DNA of 64,000 nucleotides, from the NCBI GenBank assembly GCA_002943765.1, contig PQWQ01000004.1:2604001-2668000 (forward strand). The letters are read 5' to 3'. Below the pieces are notes generated by a model. It was not told where the DNA came from and did no database searches. It saw only the letters and a program-made list of their open reading frames with translations. Of this stretch, positions 38,359-50,189 are shown in pieces. A program made the translations under genes and the position numbers. This stretch comes from Psoroptes ovis (lineage: Eukaryota; Arthropoda; Arachnida; Sarcoptiformes; Psoroptidae). Every line of letters begins with the position of its first letter. Positions within the stretch are counted from its first letter, which is position 1.

Positions 38359-39199
38359 TCAAAAATTATTATACGAATTTATTGCCATCGATGATGATGA
38401 ATGATTGCTTGTTGTACCTGAAATCGATGATGCCACAGTCGGTGTTTGCTGCTGCTGTTGTTGCTGTTGTGATGATTGTAATGTTTGATGTAATGATTGC
38501 TGTGATTGATGTTGTGATTGTTGTTGTGTTATATGATGATTTATTGCTGTCGATGATTTATATGATGAACGATTTGTACGATGTGAATATTCAGAATAAC
38601 GTTCAATTTCATTTAAATGATGATTTGGATTTGGATGTTGATTTGTATGATGATGATGATGATTATGTGGATGATGATTACTGTTTGGATGTTGATGATG
38701 GTGATGATGATGATGGTTACTGTGATTATGTAAATTTGTTGATGAATGTGAAATTTGTCCTAATGGACCATAACCATTGCCAACACCATTCGATGAAAGT
38801 GATCCATGTAATGATTTTGTTAACATTTGATTTTGTAAACTGCCAATCAATTTTTTATTTGGTAAATATTCAGGATTCATAAATGCTGAATTCACTTCGC
38901 CTAAATATAAAAAAAATTTTGAAATTTCAATCAAAATATATCAGTTTTCAAACCTTTATATTTTGTACCATTCGGTAAATAATGATCAGGCAATAATTTA
39001 ACATAACGTGAACCAAGTACAAATGCTAATATTGATAAAACAATTGAATCAACAACACCGATTAAGGCCAATATGAATGCCCAACGTATGCCACATTGTC
39101 CTAATGAATAGCTGTCCGAATCATTACCACAAACTTCACGAACTATTGGTGTATCCCAACCGATTGGAAATATTAATACACCGACAAGCATTGAAATAG
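38359..39199 (-). CDS. LHFPL tetraspan family protein, last two exons (5' part missing)
   Basis: Two minus-strand exons, 39199-38954 and 38900-38359, are joined across a 53-nt GT-AG intron (phase 1). The upstream boundary is an acceptor (AAAATAG) followed by CT of a split codon. The first exon encodes the end of TM3 (SMLVGVLIFPIGWD), an extracellular loop with two cysteines (REVCGN, GQCGIRW) and TM4 (WAFILALIGVVDSIVLSILA, then FVLGSR). GWD...C...YSLG.C..RWA.ILA and LAFVLG are hallmarks of LHFPL3/4/5, four-pass membrane proteins of the claudin-like superfamily. In vertebrates, relatives act with hair-cell and synaptic channel complexes. The last exon gives a cytoplasmic tail of about 179 residues that is extremely His/Gln/Asn/Ser-rich. 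At least 261 residues are encoded here; about 130 N-terminal residues (TM1-TM3) are absent. Confidence 0.85.
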
Positions 39200-41932
39200 C
39201 TATTTTAAAATGAGAAAAAATAAAATAAAATAAAATAATCTTTGAGTATAATTTAATTATAAATAAAAAAAATTGGATAAATACAAATTCACAAGGCTAA
39301 TAGTAAATAACATTTATATATGCACACGAATTTCAATTCTTTCAATCCGTTCAAAATTATCAATGATTCACAAAATTCCTTGTCCTTGTTCTTCATTGAA
39401 TTGAACAAAGGCAAGTCTTTTTATTCAAATTTTTGAGGACGAAAATTTGAAATTGTAGAATTCTTTGCAATTATTTAAGTCAAATTCATTTGAACAAATT
39501 GAAATTATCTTTGGTCCATGTTTTCGGACATATTTTTCATTTTTTTTTGTGAATTAAATAAAAAGTAGTCAGTAACACAACTGAGAAAATCGAATCGATT
39601 AATCAATCATGAAAAAATTTTCAATGTGTTTGTGTATGACATTGAGTTTGATTTCAATATATTTTGTCGAATAAAAATCAATTAGCACTAATCTTTCATT
39701 TTTGATCGATTTTCATATGAAAATCATTGATCTTAGTAACAAGTTTTCCTGTAATTTGGTTCATAAACAATGTTGTAAGAAAAATTATGATTGATTATTA
39801 ATTGATTTTTAATCATATTTATTTTTTTCTGTCCAAAGAGAATTAATTATTAGTAAACGCTGGGAAAATACACAGAAATTGACCATTTTGATTGAGTCAA
39901 AAATTCTTAAGAATAATCAATCGATTCCATTCTATTCTCATTATGATTATCAATATAAAATCATCAAAGGAAAAAAGAAAATGGATTTCTATCTTGAAGA
40001 AAAATATCGGAAAATCACAAAAAATTCCAAATTTTCACAATGTTTTTGTCGAATTGACATTTATAACAACAAATAACAAAAATTAATTAATCATTCATCA
40101 ATTTTATTCCATTTACAAACATTTATTCAAAATCATTCAATTCCACCAAATGATAGATGATTAATTCTTCTTGTTATTGTTGTCATTGTTGTTGTCCAGT
40201 TTGATTCATTTATTCATTTATTTTTATTCATTTTTATCAATTTATGTTCGACAAGTTTTTTTTCCATCATAAATTCAAGCCAAATTCAAAAGTTTTGATC
40301 CAATTTCTTTTTGTTTGTATCATATTTTTATTATTTTTCATAATTTCAATGGAAATTTTGTCCTTGAATTTTTTTTTCTTATTTTGAATAACAAAAGCAA
40401 ATCGACAATATTACACAATGATAGCGACAAATTATGATACACATTTGAGAAAAAAAAACAGTAAAATATAACAATGAATAATAATAATAATTTAAAATGC
40501 ATAAATAAACGTAAATACAAAGCAAATATATGAAAAAAAATGTAATATAATTCAAATTTTTCATTATTTTCAACTGTATATAACAATTACAATTACATTA
40601 CAATTTACAATCCATTTTAAGTGAAATAGTAGTGCGAAATTAAGCAAAAAAAAAAAAGAAAATTTAGATCATCATTATCATCATCATAATGGTAATCATA
40701 ATCATCGTACAACAGTAGTAATCATAATGATGATGATGATGATGATGATGATGATAATAATTATGGTAAACTTGAAATCTTGGAATCAAAATTCAAAAGA
40801 AAAGAGATGATCTTCATTTATTTCTGTTGGAATATGAATGAATTTCTTTAATTTTTATGTCTTGAGAAATCAAAAACATTCAGTTTTTGATGCTCAAATG
40901 ATTTTGACAATTAATGTTTTGAATTGGAATTTTTGAAATTTAGTTTTTGGAAAATGAACACAAAAAAATGTTTATAAGTTTCCAAGTTTTAAAAGTTTTA
41001 ATTAAAATTTTAAAATTTTTTTAAAATTCAAGCAGAAAAATAAATTAGAATTGAATGTTTCAATGAATAAAGGAATGCATGAATAAAGAAATGAATTAAG
41101 AAATCAAATAAACAAAAATATCATCGAATGATTATTGACAAAATAAACAAAATAAATAAATTAAAAATCCAAAATTTCAAAATTGAAAATCAACACGTTT
41201 TTTCAATCGAGTAAATTTGAAATTCATTAATTCATTATATTTGATTTGTTATTTTTTGACTTTTTTGAGAAAAAAAAATCAACAACAGAAATGAATTATT
41301 TTTTTCTTCAATTCGATATTAACCTCGAACAATATTGGAAAATGAAAATTCACGAAAGCCAACGAAACTCAATGCAATTTCAAAGCAAGAATTTTGAATT
41401 AAAATCATGATTTCTTCATTTTCATGTGGAAACAAATTAAAAATTTACGAAAATATAAACAATATCCATTCATTCATTCATTGATTCAATGTGTACACAC
41501 ACAAACATACGAAATTCTTTTGTTTTTTTCAACATCTTCTTTGATGTTTAAATCATGTCATCTTATTATCATTATATTTCTATTTTTATTATTATTATTA
41601 TTAGGATTTTATTCGATCAATATTATAATTATAATTATCATTACTATTATTATTATTATTATAAAAATTCGTGGTTTCTTTGTATGTTGATCAATTATAA
41701 TTTTAATTTTGATCCTTTGTTTTCACAAAGAAATACATTTCCAATAATGTTCACACATGTAAATATGTATGAAACTGAGCATGTGTGTGTGTGCATTGAT
41801 ATGCATGTATTTTCATAAATTTAACCTTACAGAAAATGAAAAAAAAAATTTTTTGATGGTTCCATTTGTTGTTGATGAATTTTGTTTCGAATTTTTTTTT
41901 TTTTTTGTAAATGATGAAAATATAACAATGCA
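39200..41932. other. presumed intron of the LHFPL gene; no exon found
   Basis: If the LHFPL gene continues upstream on the minus strand, this is intronic. No sequence matching the expected PYW/GYFGLF or TM2-TM3 segments was seen on the minus strand. It holds an ATG-repeat run at 40727-40754 and other simple repeats. Confidence 0.4.
40727..40754. repeat. ATG trinucleotide microsatellite
   Basis: About nine uninterrupted ATG units in non-coding DNA. Confidence 0.9.
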
Positions 41933-41936
41933 TTAA

Positions 41937-42084
41937 CCATTAAAACTCGAGCGGTGAGCATAGCTCACCATAAGATATAATGCAGCAACTCGATAGGCGC
42001 CTCTCAGGCACCATTTTACATTAGTGTGAAAAAATTGTCGAGCTGCTGGCTTGCTTGCGCTGTATTTGCCTCGAGTTCTAAGGG
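41937..42084. mobile_element. 148-bp piggyBac-like MITE with TTAA target duplication
   Basis: The ends form an inverted repeat of 15 bp, or 19 bp counting TTAA: CCATTAAAACTCGAG on the left, CTCGAGTTCTAAGGG on the right, with two mismatches. TTAA lies directly outside each end (41933-41936 and 42085-42088). TTAA duplication and CCC/CC-starting ends are diagnostic of the piggyBac superfamily. The interior is clearly GC-richer than the surroundings, contains a small inner palindrome GGTGAGCATAGCTCACC, and has no coding capacity. Confidence 0.75.
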
Positions 42085-42088
42085 TTAA

Positions 42089-43741
42089 TTCAATGCTTAA
42101 TGAAGAAAAAATAAAATAAATAAGTTGTTATTATCACTAATATTCCCATCGTCATTATCATTATTTGCAAAGAAACTAAAAAAAAAATGAGCTACAAATT
42201 TTATTGTGGTCAAAAAAAGTGTACTGCAACAATCATGCAATGATAATGAATGCAAGATATTTGATATTTGAAATGTAATTTTATTTCATTCAATGAAATG
42301 TGCGAAATAATTCGATGGACGAAAATATATGGGAAACAAATTTGATTTTAATTTAAAATCTAAAAATTTCAGAAAAAAATGAGTCAATTAGTAAGATTTA
42401 AAAGATTGAATACAATACAATGTTACAATTATAAACTTGAAATTCATTTTTTGAAAGCGAAATGTATGAACTTTGCCTAATTTTGTTGCTTATTGCTTGT
42501 TCATTTTTTGAGATATGAAACAATTCAATTCAATTCAATCTTCAATTTCAAGATTCCAGTTCACTATTACAATGAGATAATTGAAATTTAAGCAATAATT
42601 TTCAATTTCAATCAAATAAGGGACAAGACAAGACACTTTTCATTTTTTCCACAAATTTCAATCAAATTTTACATCTTAATTTATTTGAATGAAATGAATG
42701 AATGAAAATTTTGAAATAAAGTAGTAATAATAATTATTATTATGAATACTTTATCACTACTAATGGATTTTACATTTTTTTTTATTTGTTTTATTTCGAT
42801 GATAAATTATACATAAAAGTACATTTGAAATTTGTGAAAACGTTCACAAAAGTATTTGATTGAAATATGAAATAATGAATCAACAAGTTGCTATTCACAT
42901 TCATTATTATTATTATTTATTCATTCATTTTTCCAATATTTTTTTCTTTGAATTACAAATAATAATAATCACATACAATGAATAAATTCAATCACAAACA
43001 CAAAATTTTTTTTCCCTATTTTGACATTATTATGATTATTATTTACATCATTTTTTTCTCTGATTTTTAAACTGACAAACATGATCCATTGATGATGATG
43101 TTTTAATGTTTTTGCTTATCTGTCTTAGTTCAATTCATTCTTAATTTCATTCTCCATTCTTTAGTTTGATTGACATTTTATTTGATTGTTTAAGAATGAA
43201 AGCGAAATGACTAGCATTCAGCCAACATAAAATACTTTTAAGACAATGAATGAATAAATGAATGGATTGAATAAATTGAATGAATGAATGAATGGATGAA
43301 TGAAACAGTCATCAACAATGTCAGATTTGTTTTTTTTTTTACATTCACTTTGTTTTAGTTCAACTTTGAGTACGTTTGAAAAAACGAACATCAAAATATG
43401 TATTTAATAAAATGACTCATGTCAATTTAAATTAAATGTTCAAAGTTCAATAGCAATGATACAGTGATAATAATATGAGCAATGACTGTGTGTGATAATA
43501 GTATGGTGCTTGATTTTCGATTTCTTCATCTCTTTCAATTTCACTTTAGAATCAAACATTCAATTTGTAAAACCTTACATTTGATATTTTCTTGAAATTT
43601 TACGCTGCCTCAGAATTATTCGTGAATAAGTTAGGAAAATGAAGTTGGTAATAAAAATGCAAGTGAACCATTTATGGAATTTCGCTTTTCGTGTATTGTT
43701 TTTGATCCAATTCATTTTATGATCAAATTTTGTGAAATATT
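42089..43741. other. AT-rich intergenic or intronic, no gene seen
   Basis: No conserved coding sequence recognised; mostly short AT-rich repeats, with ATGAAT runs near 43250-43300. Confidence 0.5.
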
Positions 43742-43821
43742 TTAGGTTGTCCGGAAAATTCTGTGGGATTTTTATGAGCAACTCTATTTACTAAGCGGAA
43801 TGAACTTTCCGGACAGCCTAA
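43742..43821 (-). mobile_element. 80-bp palindromic MITE, copy 6
   Basis: It starts TTAGGTTGTCCGGAAAATTC and ends TCCGGACAGCCTAA followed by TA. The interior is the reverse complement of copies 2, 4 and 5 (CTAAGCGGAATGAAC on the right), so it inserted in the other orientation. Confidence 0.8.
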
Positions 43822-46800
43822 TATTTTTCCTTTGAAACATCAAACGTCTAAACTTCATAGAACAATATACAAAAACAGAAAATAAACTTTGAAATTGAAA
43901 TTTGAATGGAAATTGTTTTTGAAAATTTCATAAGAATAAAATAAAAGTGAAAAAAAATATTTAAATTTAAAAATATCACAATCTATTATTATTACAAACA
44001 AACAAACAAACAATAAGAAAACAATAAAATTCAATTACAACACATGATAATGATGATGATGATGATGATGATAAAAGTTTATTTTTTCAAAGACAAAAAA
44101 AACAATCAAGAATTATTCAAAAAGTCTCATGATTTTCGGAATGAAAATAAATCTTGAAAATGACAAACATTTCAGGAAGTTTTTCACTTTTCCATTTTAT
44201 TTTCATTTATTTATTTGATGCCATTATTTTTATTAAATCATATTAAAATAATTTCTATAGAAAAATATCATTATCGCTGATGATGATGATGATGATGATA
44301 ATAAAATAATGACAAATAAATAAATAAATGAATAACCAGTGAAAACAATGATATTTCCAAGAAGATTTATTTGAAAGTTGAAAAAATATCCTCTTGTTTC
44401 TGGTAATTTTTCTTTGAAATGAAATTTGCACGGAAAATCTCTGCGTACAAATATGAATTGTTTACAATTACGCCAAATTGACCTGATATCGATGCATTTT
44501 TAATGATTGTTTCTCACTAAAAAAAATGAATCACAAATGATTTTCTAAGCTTATTTGGTGTGAATAAATCAAGTGAAAACAATGAAGAAGTTAGAACAGA
44601 AAAATTTTGTAAAATTTCACAGGAAAAATTTTTCAAAAACATTAATCAATCATCATATATTTTTAATATTCAAATTTTCACGAATATTGTTGGTGTCATG
44701 ATAAACAATAATGTTACAAAAACATTGTTGCTGTAATGATAGATTTATTTCAAATTGAATTTTGACAATTTTTTTTTCTTTCTTTCTCACTTTGTTTCAC
44801 AAATATTTTGATACAATTTTGTTTAAACAAAAATTGAAATAATCTTGTATTTTGACATGAAAAACATCGACATGGACAACAAATGATTATCAAATAAATG
44901 GTTTAGAATTGATTACAATTTAACATGCGAGAAAATAAATGTCTGTCAAATAACATCTTTTATTTTGAATGTACTTATCTATCTTAGATTAGTAGATTAG
45001 AAAATCTCACTTTTGTAATATCGTTAATTAAAAATTATAAATTCAATCATCAATTTTAATCAATGATCATAATAATGTGAGGAAAAATAAATTCAAAGCA
45101 AAAAAATTTGTATCAAAAAAAAAGAAATTGGAAAATTTTCTAAATTGAAATTGGATTATTTTTTTTTATAAGAATTTGACTTGATGTATAACCTTTATAC
45201 AGCTCAAACCTGCCAGATCACTTTACCATTTTTCAAACGAAAATTTCGAGAAACATTTCCCGAATCGCCAATTTTTTCACTGATGATAATTTATAAGACC
45301 AAATGAATTTGCAGAAAAAATAGGAGCAATCAATTTCATCAAAATGTTGTTTGTATCTGTGTTTTGTTTCACGAAATAAATAAATAAACACTGGCAAACT
45401 AAAAAATGTGAAAAACATCTGCCGATCCCAGCCATTATTATTATCATCATTATTATATCATTTGGAAAGCAATGTGCATCAAAAAATGATCATTGCTTTT
45501 ATTTATTTATTACGTTCATTTTTTTTCTACTAACATGCACAATATTTGAAAATATGTTGATGGTCTAAATAAAACAACAAACAATAGCAGCAGTGAAACA
45601 ACTAGTACAACTTAATAGATCAGCTGAAAAACTAAATATTCCGAATAAAAATATTTTATTTCGATCTAAAAAAAATTTTTTTGAATGAAAAATGATAAAT
45701 TTGTGGATGTTTAATTTAATTTTTCTCTAAATTGATAGCATTGATATAATATAACTGGAATGATAATCATCACTGAATTAATGCCATTATCATCGTTATT
45801 ACTGTTGTGTAATTTGTGACATGAAACAAACACTAATCCAACAAACAAATCATAGAAATGTGAAATTTTCGATTAATTGATCTAATAATAATTAAATTAA
45901 TTTGAATAATATTAAATGATTTGTGCATACAAATAATTTGTAGGAAGCACTCAGAAAATCATTGAGTTTTGTTTGTAAATTTCGCTGATTTTAAAAATTT
46001 TTGTTTTAATTATTCCTCATTGAATATTAATAGCATCAGCTTTATTATTAAGATTATATAGATACAATCTATATATGATTCAATTTCGTATACATTAAAT
46101 CATAAACATCTAAGGAAAAGGTGGAAATTTTTGATTTTAAGAAAAAAGTGAAGAAAAAATGAATGATTTTCAATGTTTAATGAATGTTTTAATGTTTAAT
46201 AACACAGAAAAAAAATTTGAAATTAAAAAATGTTTTCATTTTTTCTTCCATTTTTCCGAAAGCTTAAATTAAATTAATGAATTTCAAATTATTATGATTA
46301 TTATTAAAACTAATCAAATTCAGAAAAAAAGAGGATAGAAACACAAAAAAAATTAAAACGAATGAATAATAATAAAATCATTGTCATTGAAGCAGCCAAA
46401 CGCCTGTTTGCTTCTGTTATAAGCATATTTATTTATAGAAAATACATTTGAAAACATGGATAATTTATAATTTCTGTAGCTGTGTTAAAAATTTCTAAAA
46501 TTTATTCTCATATCGGTAGCTGTAAACAAGTGAATTCAACTTAAATGATGAAAATGAATAAAAATTGATTGAAAAATGATTGAATATTTAAAAAAATTAG
46601 AAAAACAATAATTAATCAATTAATCATATCGGAATTTATGATTTTAATTAAAACTGATATTTGAATCGCTTATTGCTTGTAAAACGAAATTTTTCTTTTT
46701 ATTTTCAGATTCAAAATACTTTGACCATACATTTAACTTTTCATGTAAATATTCAAATCATATTCAAATAATGCTTAAATCACATTCAAATTTATATCCT

Positions 46801-48469
46801 TTGATGAATCAAATAGAACAAAATTTGAATGTAAATTTTTTGGATTCAACACTTTGTATTTTCCTTTTCAATGATGAGAAAATACAGGAGAAAAAATTTC
46901 ATTTCATTTCATTATTTTTCGCAACAAATGAAAAATAATAGCGTCACTAATCCAATGAAAAAATATTTCAACATTTGTCCGTAAGCAAAAACAAAACAAA
47001 AATAAAAGTGTATAAGGTATTTAAGGATTTATTTAATTTATTGGGATTCATTTTCAATTATTTTTTGTTGCTGCTGAATGTTGTCTGCCGTATTTCAATA
47101 CTTGCGAGTGTTAGCTTTTATTATTGAAATGTATTCAAATGTATTGAAAAACAAACAGATAAACGAGCGACAATTTTCAATATTTTCCCATTAAGCAAGC
47201 AAAATAATAGCAAAGAAATTATTTAAATGCAAATTTAATCCAAAGAAAAATTTTCGACAAAAACTCTTTAAACACAAAATAATTGATTGAAAATCCATTT
47301 AAAAAAAAAATTCATTGAAAAATTAAATTTACTTCAATAAAGAAAGAAAGCGGCGAAAAACAAAAAAAAAAATCCGAAATCAAACATCCATTAATCCATT
47401 TAACACAACAAGTCATTTTAACAATATTTGTTTTTTTTTACAACTTTTTTGCTACTTGAATTTGTTTGAATAATATTAAATGATGAATAAATATCATGTT
47501 TCTCAGTGCGAGAAAAAATTGAAATCATAATTTTTCGTTTTCAACAACAACAAACATATTTTTGATTATGATATAATTTTGACTTCATATTTTTATTGAT
47601 GTCATAATATTTACTCATTTTTTTATTGGAGAAAAAAATTTCATAAACATTTTGAAACAATTTCAAGCAGCGAAATTGAAAAAAAAACAAACACTTATAA
47701 ATCAATTTTCGATCAATTCTTTTATTTTTCAAATTTTTTTTTCTCTTGCCGAAACAATCGTTGAAAAATTGAACAATTGATTGCATAATAGTCGATTATA
47801 TATAATAGGAATAGTAACAATAATTTTCAATTAACAAATGATGAATAATTATGAATAAATTAATTTTTAGTTCAAACTATTTTCTTGCTTATGAAATGAC
47901 TTTGTTTAGTTCAGTAGAAAACATTTTGGCTATCATTCATTTGTCGAAATTAGTCATTGTCCTGTCTTAGCCAAATGTATTGACAAAACAGTTAACATTT
48001 TAGATCAAAATGAAAGATGCCAAAAAATATGGAAATGTTTTTTGTTTCTAGTTTTTTTTTCATGTAGTATTTGACTTATCTATACATAAGATTTATTAGA
48101 TTAATCATAATAAGCAATAAATTGAAATACAATCGATTGTTTTCACTAATTTTTTATACTTAACAAATTAATGAAGGGATTAATGAACTGATGTATTTCA
48201 TGAAAAAATATTTGAATATCCAAGAAAAAACAATCAATGGATTAACTTAATGGAATGAAAGCAAATGAGACCAAGCATCAAGCAAAAATATTTGACAATT
48301 CAATTGTTTCTTACAGTTCAACCCATTTGTTTTAAAAAATGAATTGAAACAAAAACACAATCATATATTGTTTATTACCATTTGAAAAATGATTTATCAT
48401 CATCGTTTGGTCATTCAAAAAGTATTTTGAAAAATAATGATAATCATTTAAAAATCAATGAAAACTATC
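43822..48469. other. AT-rich intergenic or intronic, no gene seen
   Basis: About 4.6 kb with no recognised coding sequence. It contains GAT repeats near 44046 and 44278 and many A/T homopolymers. Confidence 0.5.
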
Positions 48470-48473
48470 TCAT

Positions 48474-48634
48474 TGTAGCGATCAAATTGCTTGATGGCTA
48501 ATGAATTTTATTATTGTTAAAAAACTTGCTTTTATATACAAGAAAAATATAATACAATTTGAATTTGAATTTTAGGTTTTTCGGTTTTTAGTCACAGTCA
48601 TCGATGTCAATGTTATTGATTGACTGTGACTACA
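48474..48634 (-). repeat. 3' LTR of the chimeric retroelement
   Basis: 161 bp, ending in TGTAG...CTACA inverted termini when read on the minus strand. It is the same length as the right LTR and identical by eye except for one terminal base. Confidence 0.9.
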
Positions 48635-48648
48635 CCTTCCCCCTCAAG
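48635..48648 (-). other. polypurine tract
   Basis: Minus-strand CTTGAGGGGGAAGG lies directly next to the 3' LTR, where the plus-strand DNA primer forms in LTR retrotransposons. It fixes the orientation of the element. Confidence 0.8.
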
Positions 48649-48840
48649 TTATTTGGGTCTTCTTCGTCGCCGAGGAAGGAAGGTGTCGATTCGCACCGAT
48701 TTTTCTACGATAGCTGGTTTAACGCGTTCGATATGCACCACGTCTTCGCCATTTTGCGTACGAATGGTCATATGGGTGTTAGTACGTTCAATCACCCGGA
48801 AAGGACCAGTGTAAGTCGATCGCCATGTTCTTCCAATAGC
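48649..48840 (-). pseudogene. truncated Pol: integrase C-terminal GPY/F-like tail
   Basis: The minus-strand frame ends with TAA at 48651-48649, right before the polypurine tract. It encodes a piece with YTGPFRVIER, TIRTQNGED and HIERVKPA, followed by a basic tail RRRRRPK. The GP(Y/F) block followed by a VKP-type motif is characteristic of the C-terminal integrase module of Ty3/gypsy elements. The frame is closed by a TAA just upstream (near 48858), so only about 65-70 codons of Pol survive. Its base composition is visibly richer in G and C than the flanking host DNA and the Zic insert. Confidence 0.8.
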
Positions 48841-48865
48841 TGAAATAATAGTTTAAGATGATGGT

Positions 48866-49862
48866 GCACATGATGATGTGGATGTGTTATTGAATAATTA
48901 GGCGATGATGATGATAAATATGAATTTGATAATGAGTGCTGTTGTTGTTGTTGATAATTAAGTGATCCTGTGCTACTATTACTATTGATTTATGGACTTG
49001 ATGGTAATATGTGATCTGATGATGATGATGATGACGATGATATTGTTGGTGTACGGCTATTATTATTTAAATTCAAATCATTATTATTATTATTATTAGT
49101 GCCACCATTATCACTATCATATCCAGAACCATTTGATGATGTTTAATCATTATTACTATTATCATGTACTTTCATATGTTTACGTAATGAACTAGGATGT
49201 GTATAACTTTTTTCACAACCTTTTATTTTACAACTATATGGTTTATCGCTAGTATGTACATGTGAATGTTTTTTACGATCAGAACTATTTGCAAAACGTC
49301 TTTGACAGCCATCATATGCACATTTGAATGGTTTTTCACCTGTATGTGTACGATTATGTATTTCAAGATTTTCACTACTTGCAAATACTTTTCCACATTG
49401 TGGAAATGGACATGGAAATGGTTTTTCGCCAGTATGTACACGTATATGATTTACTAATATATATTTTGCTTTAAATGCTCTACCATTACGTGGACAATCG
49501 ATCCAATAACATGTATGACTTGAACATTCTGGTCCGCCAACATGGTCAATACTGATATGTGATACAATTTCATGCATCGAATAAAATATTTTATTACAAG
49601 GCTTTTTAATTATTTGTTCTGGTTCAATCCATAAACGAATTAATTCTTGTTTTCGATTATTATCTTTATTAACATGATTATCATTATTAATTATTGATGG
49701 TGATGCTGTTGTTATGCTTGTTGATGATGTCATTGTTGTTGCGGCTGGAGATAATGATGTTGATGAAGATGATGGTGAATTGTTATTATGATTAAGGTTT
49801 GATTGATTAAAATTATTAATTCGATTTAAATGTTTTAAATGTCGATTTAGATGTGTTGTGAC
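48866..49862 (-). pseudogene. Zic/odd-paired (opa) zinc-finger retrocopy, intronless
   Basis: The longest open stretch (ending with TAA at 49145-49143) has a low-complexity N/S/T-rich leader, then a Zic-type five C2H2 finger array. Blocks include WIEPEQ, MHEIVSH, HVGGPE, FKAKY, NHIRVHTGEKPFPCPFPQCG, RRFANSSDRKKH, HTSDKPY and YTHPSSLRKHMKVH. Zic proteins are nuclear DNA-binding developmental regulators. The first ligand of finger 1 (normally Cys in LICKW) is Arg here, and usually invariant residues are altered (FASSENLEIHNRTH). Past the stop the same frame continues with a Zic-like GSGYDS tail to a second TAA at 48992-48990 and on to about 48866. There is no in-frame ATG before the leader's own methionines, and a TAA lies just upstream. 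I read it as a decaying processed copy of a gene located elsewhere. Confidence 0.85.
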
Positions 49863-49945
49863 CGTCTCCAAAACTTCTTAGACGTCTCGTTGAAGATATG
49901 AAACTTCGCCGTGCTGGCCATGACTTCACCCAAACTGGTGAAAAC
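49863..49945 (-). pseudogene. GC-richer retroelement piece, possibly start of gag
   Basis: On the minus strand a frame reading FTSLGEVMASTAKFHIFNET, then SKKFWRRSQH, has G/C-ending codons unlike the AT-rich host but like the integrase fragment. It ends at a stop immediately at the junction with the Zic copy. The position just downstream of the primer-binding site and leader fits the start of gag. I do not recognise a specific Gag domain, so the assignment rests on position and composition. Confidence 0.4.
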
Positions 49946-50170
49946 ATTTTCGTTGATAATAAATTGGTTTGATCTGATATCTCTTTTTTAATAGTTTTAA
50001 ATGTTTGTCGATCATAATAATTCATTTTCGTTTGTTGTTGCTGATGTTGTTGTTTGTTCGGTATGATGTTCATGATGATTGATGATGGACAATGATGGTT
50101 ATAATAATGATAATTACGATGAAAAATGTAAACAATGAAAAATTTTTTAAAATTGTAAATGGTGCTCAAT

Positions 50171-50183
50171 GGACGGGTCACCA
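50171..50183 (-). other. primer-binding site
   Basis: Minus-strand TGGTGACCCGTCC begins six nucleotides after the 5' LTR. TGG complements the CCA end of a primer tRNA. I cannot name the tRNA from the sequence alone. Confidence 0.65.
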
Positions 50184-50189
50184 AAACAA

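Noticed and set aside
49143..49871. Reading the Zic frame as an intact functional gene
   Set aside because: The apparent start is TTG with a stop just before it, finger 1 lacks a zinc ligand, and the Zic frame continues past the stop, so a retrocopy pseudogene is the better reading.
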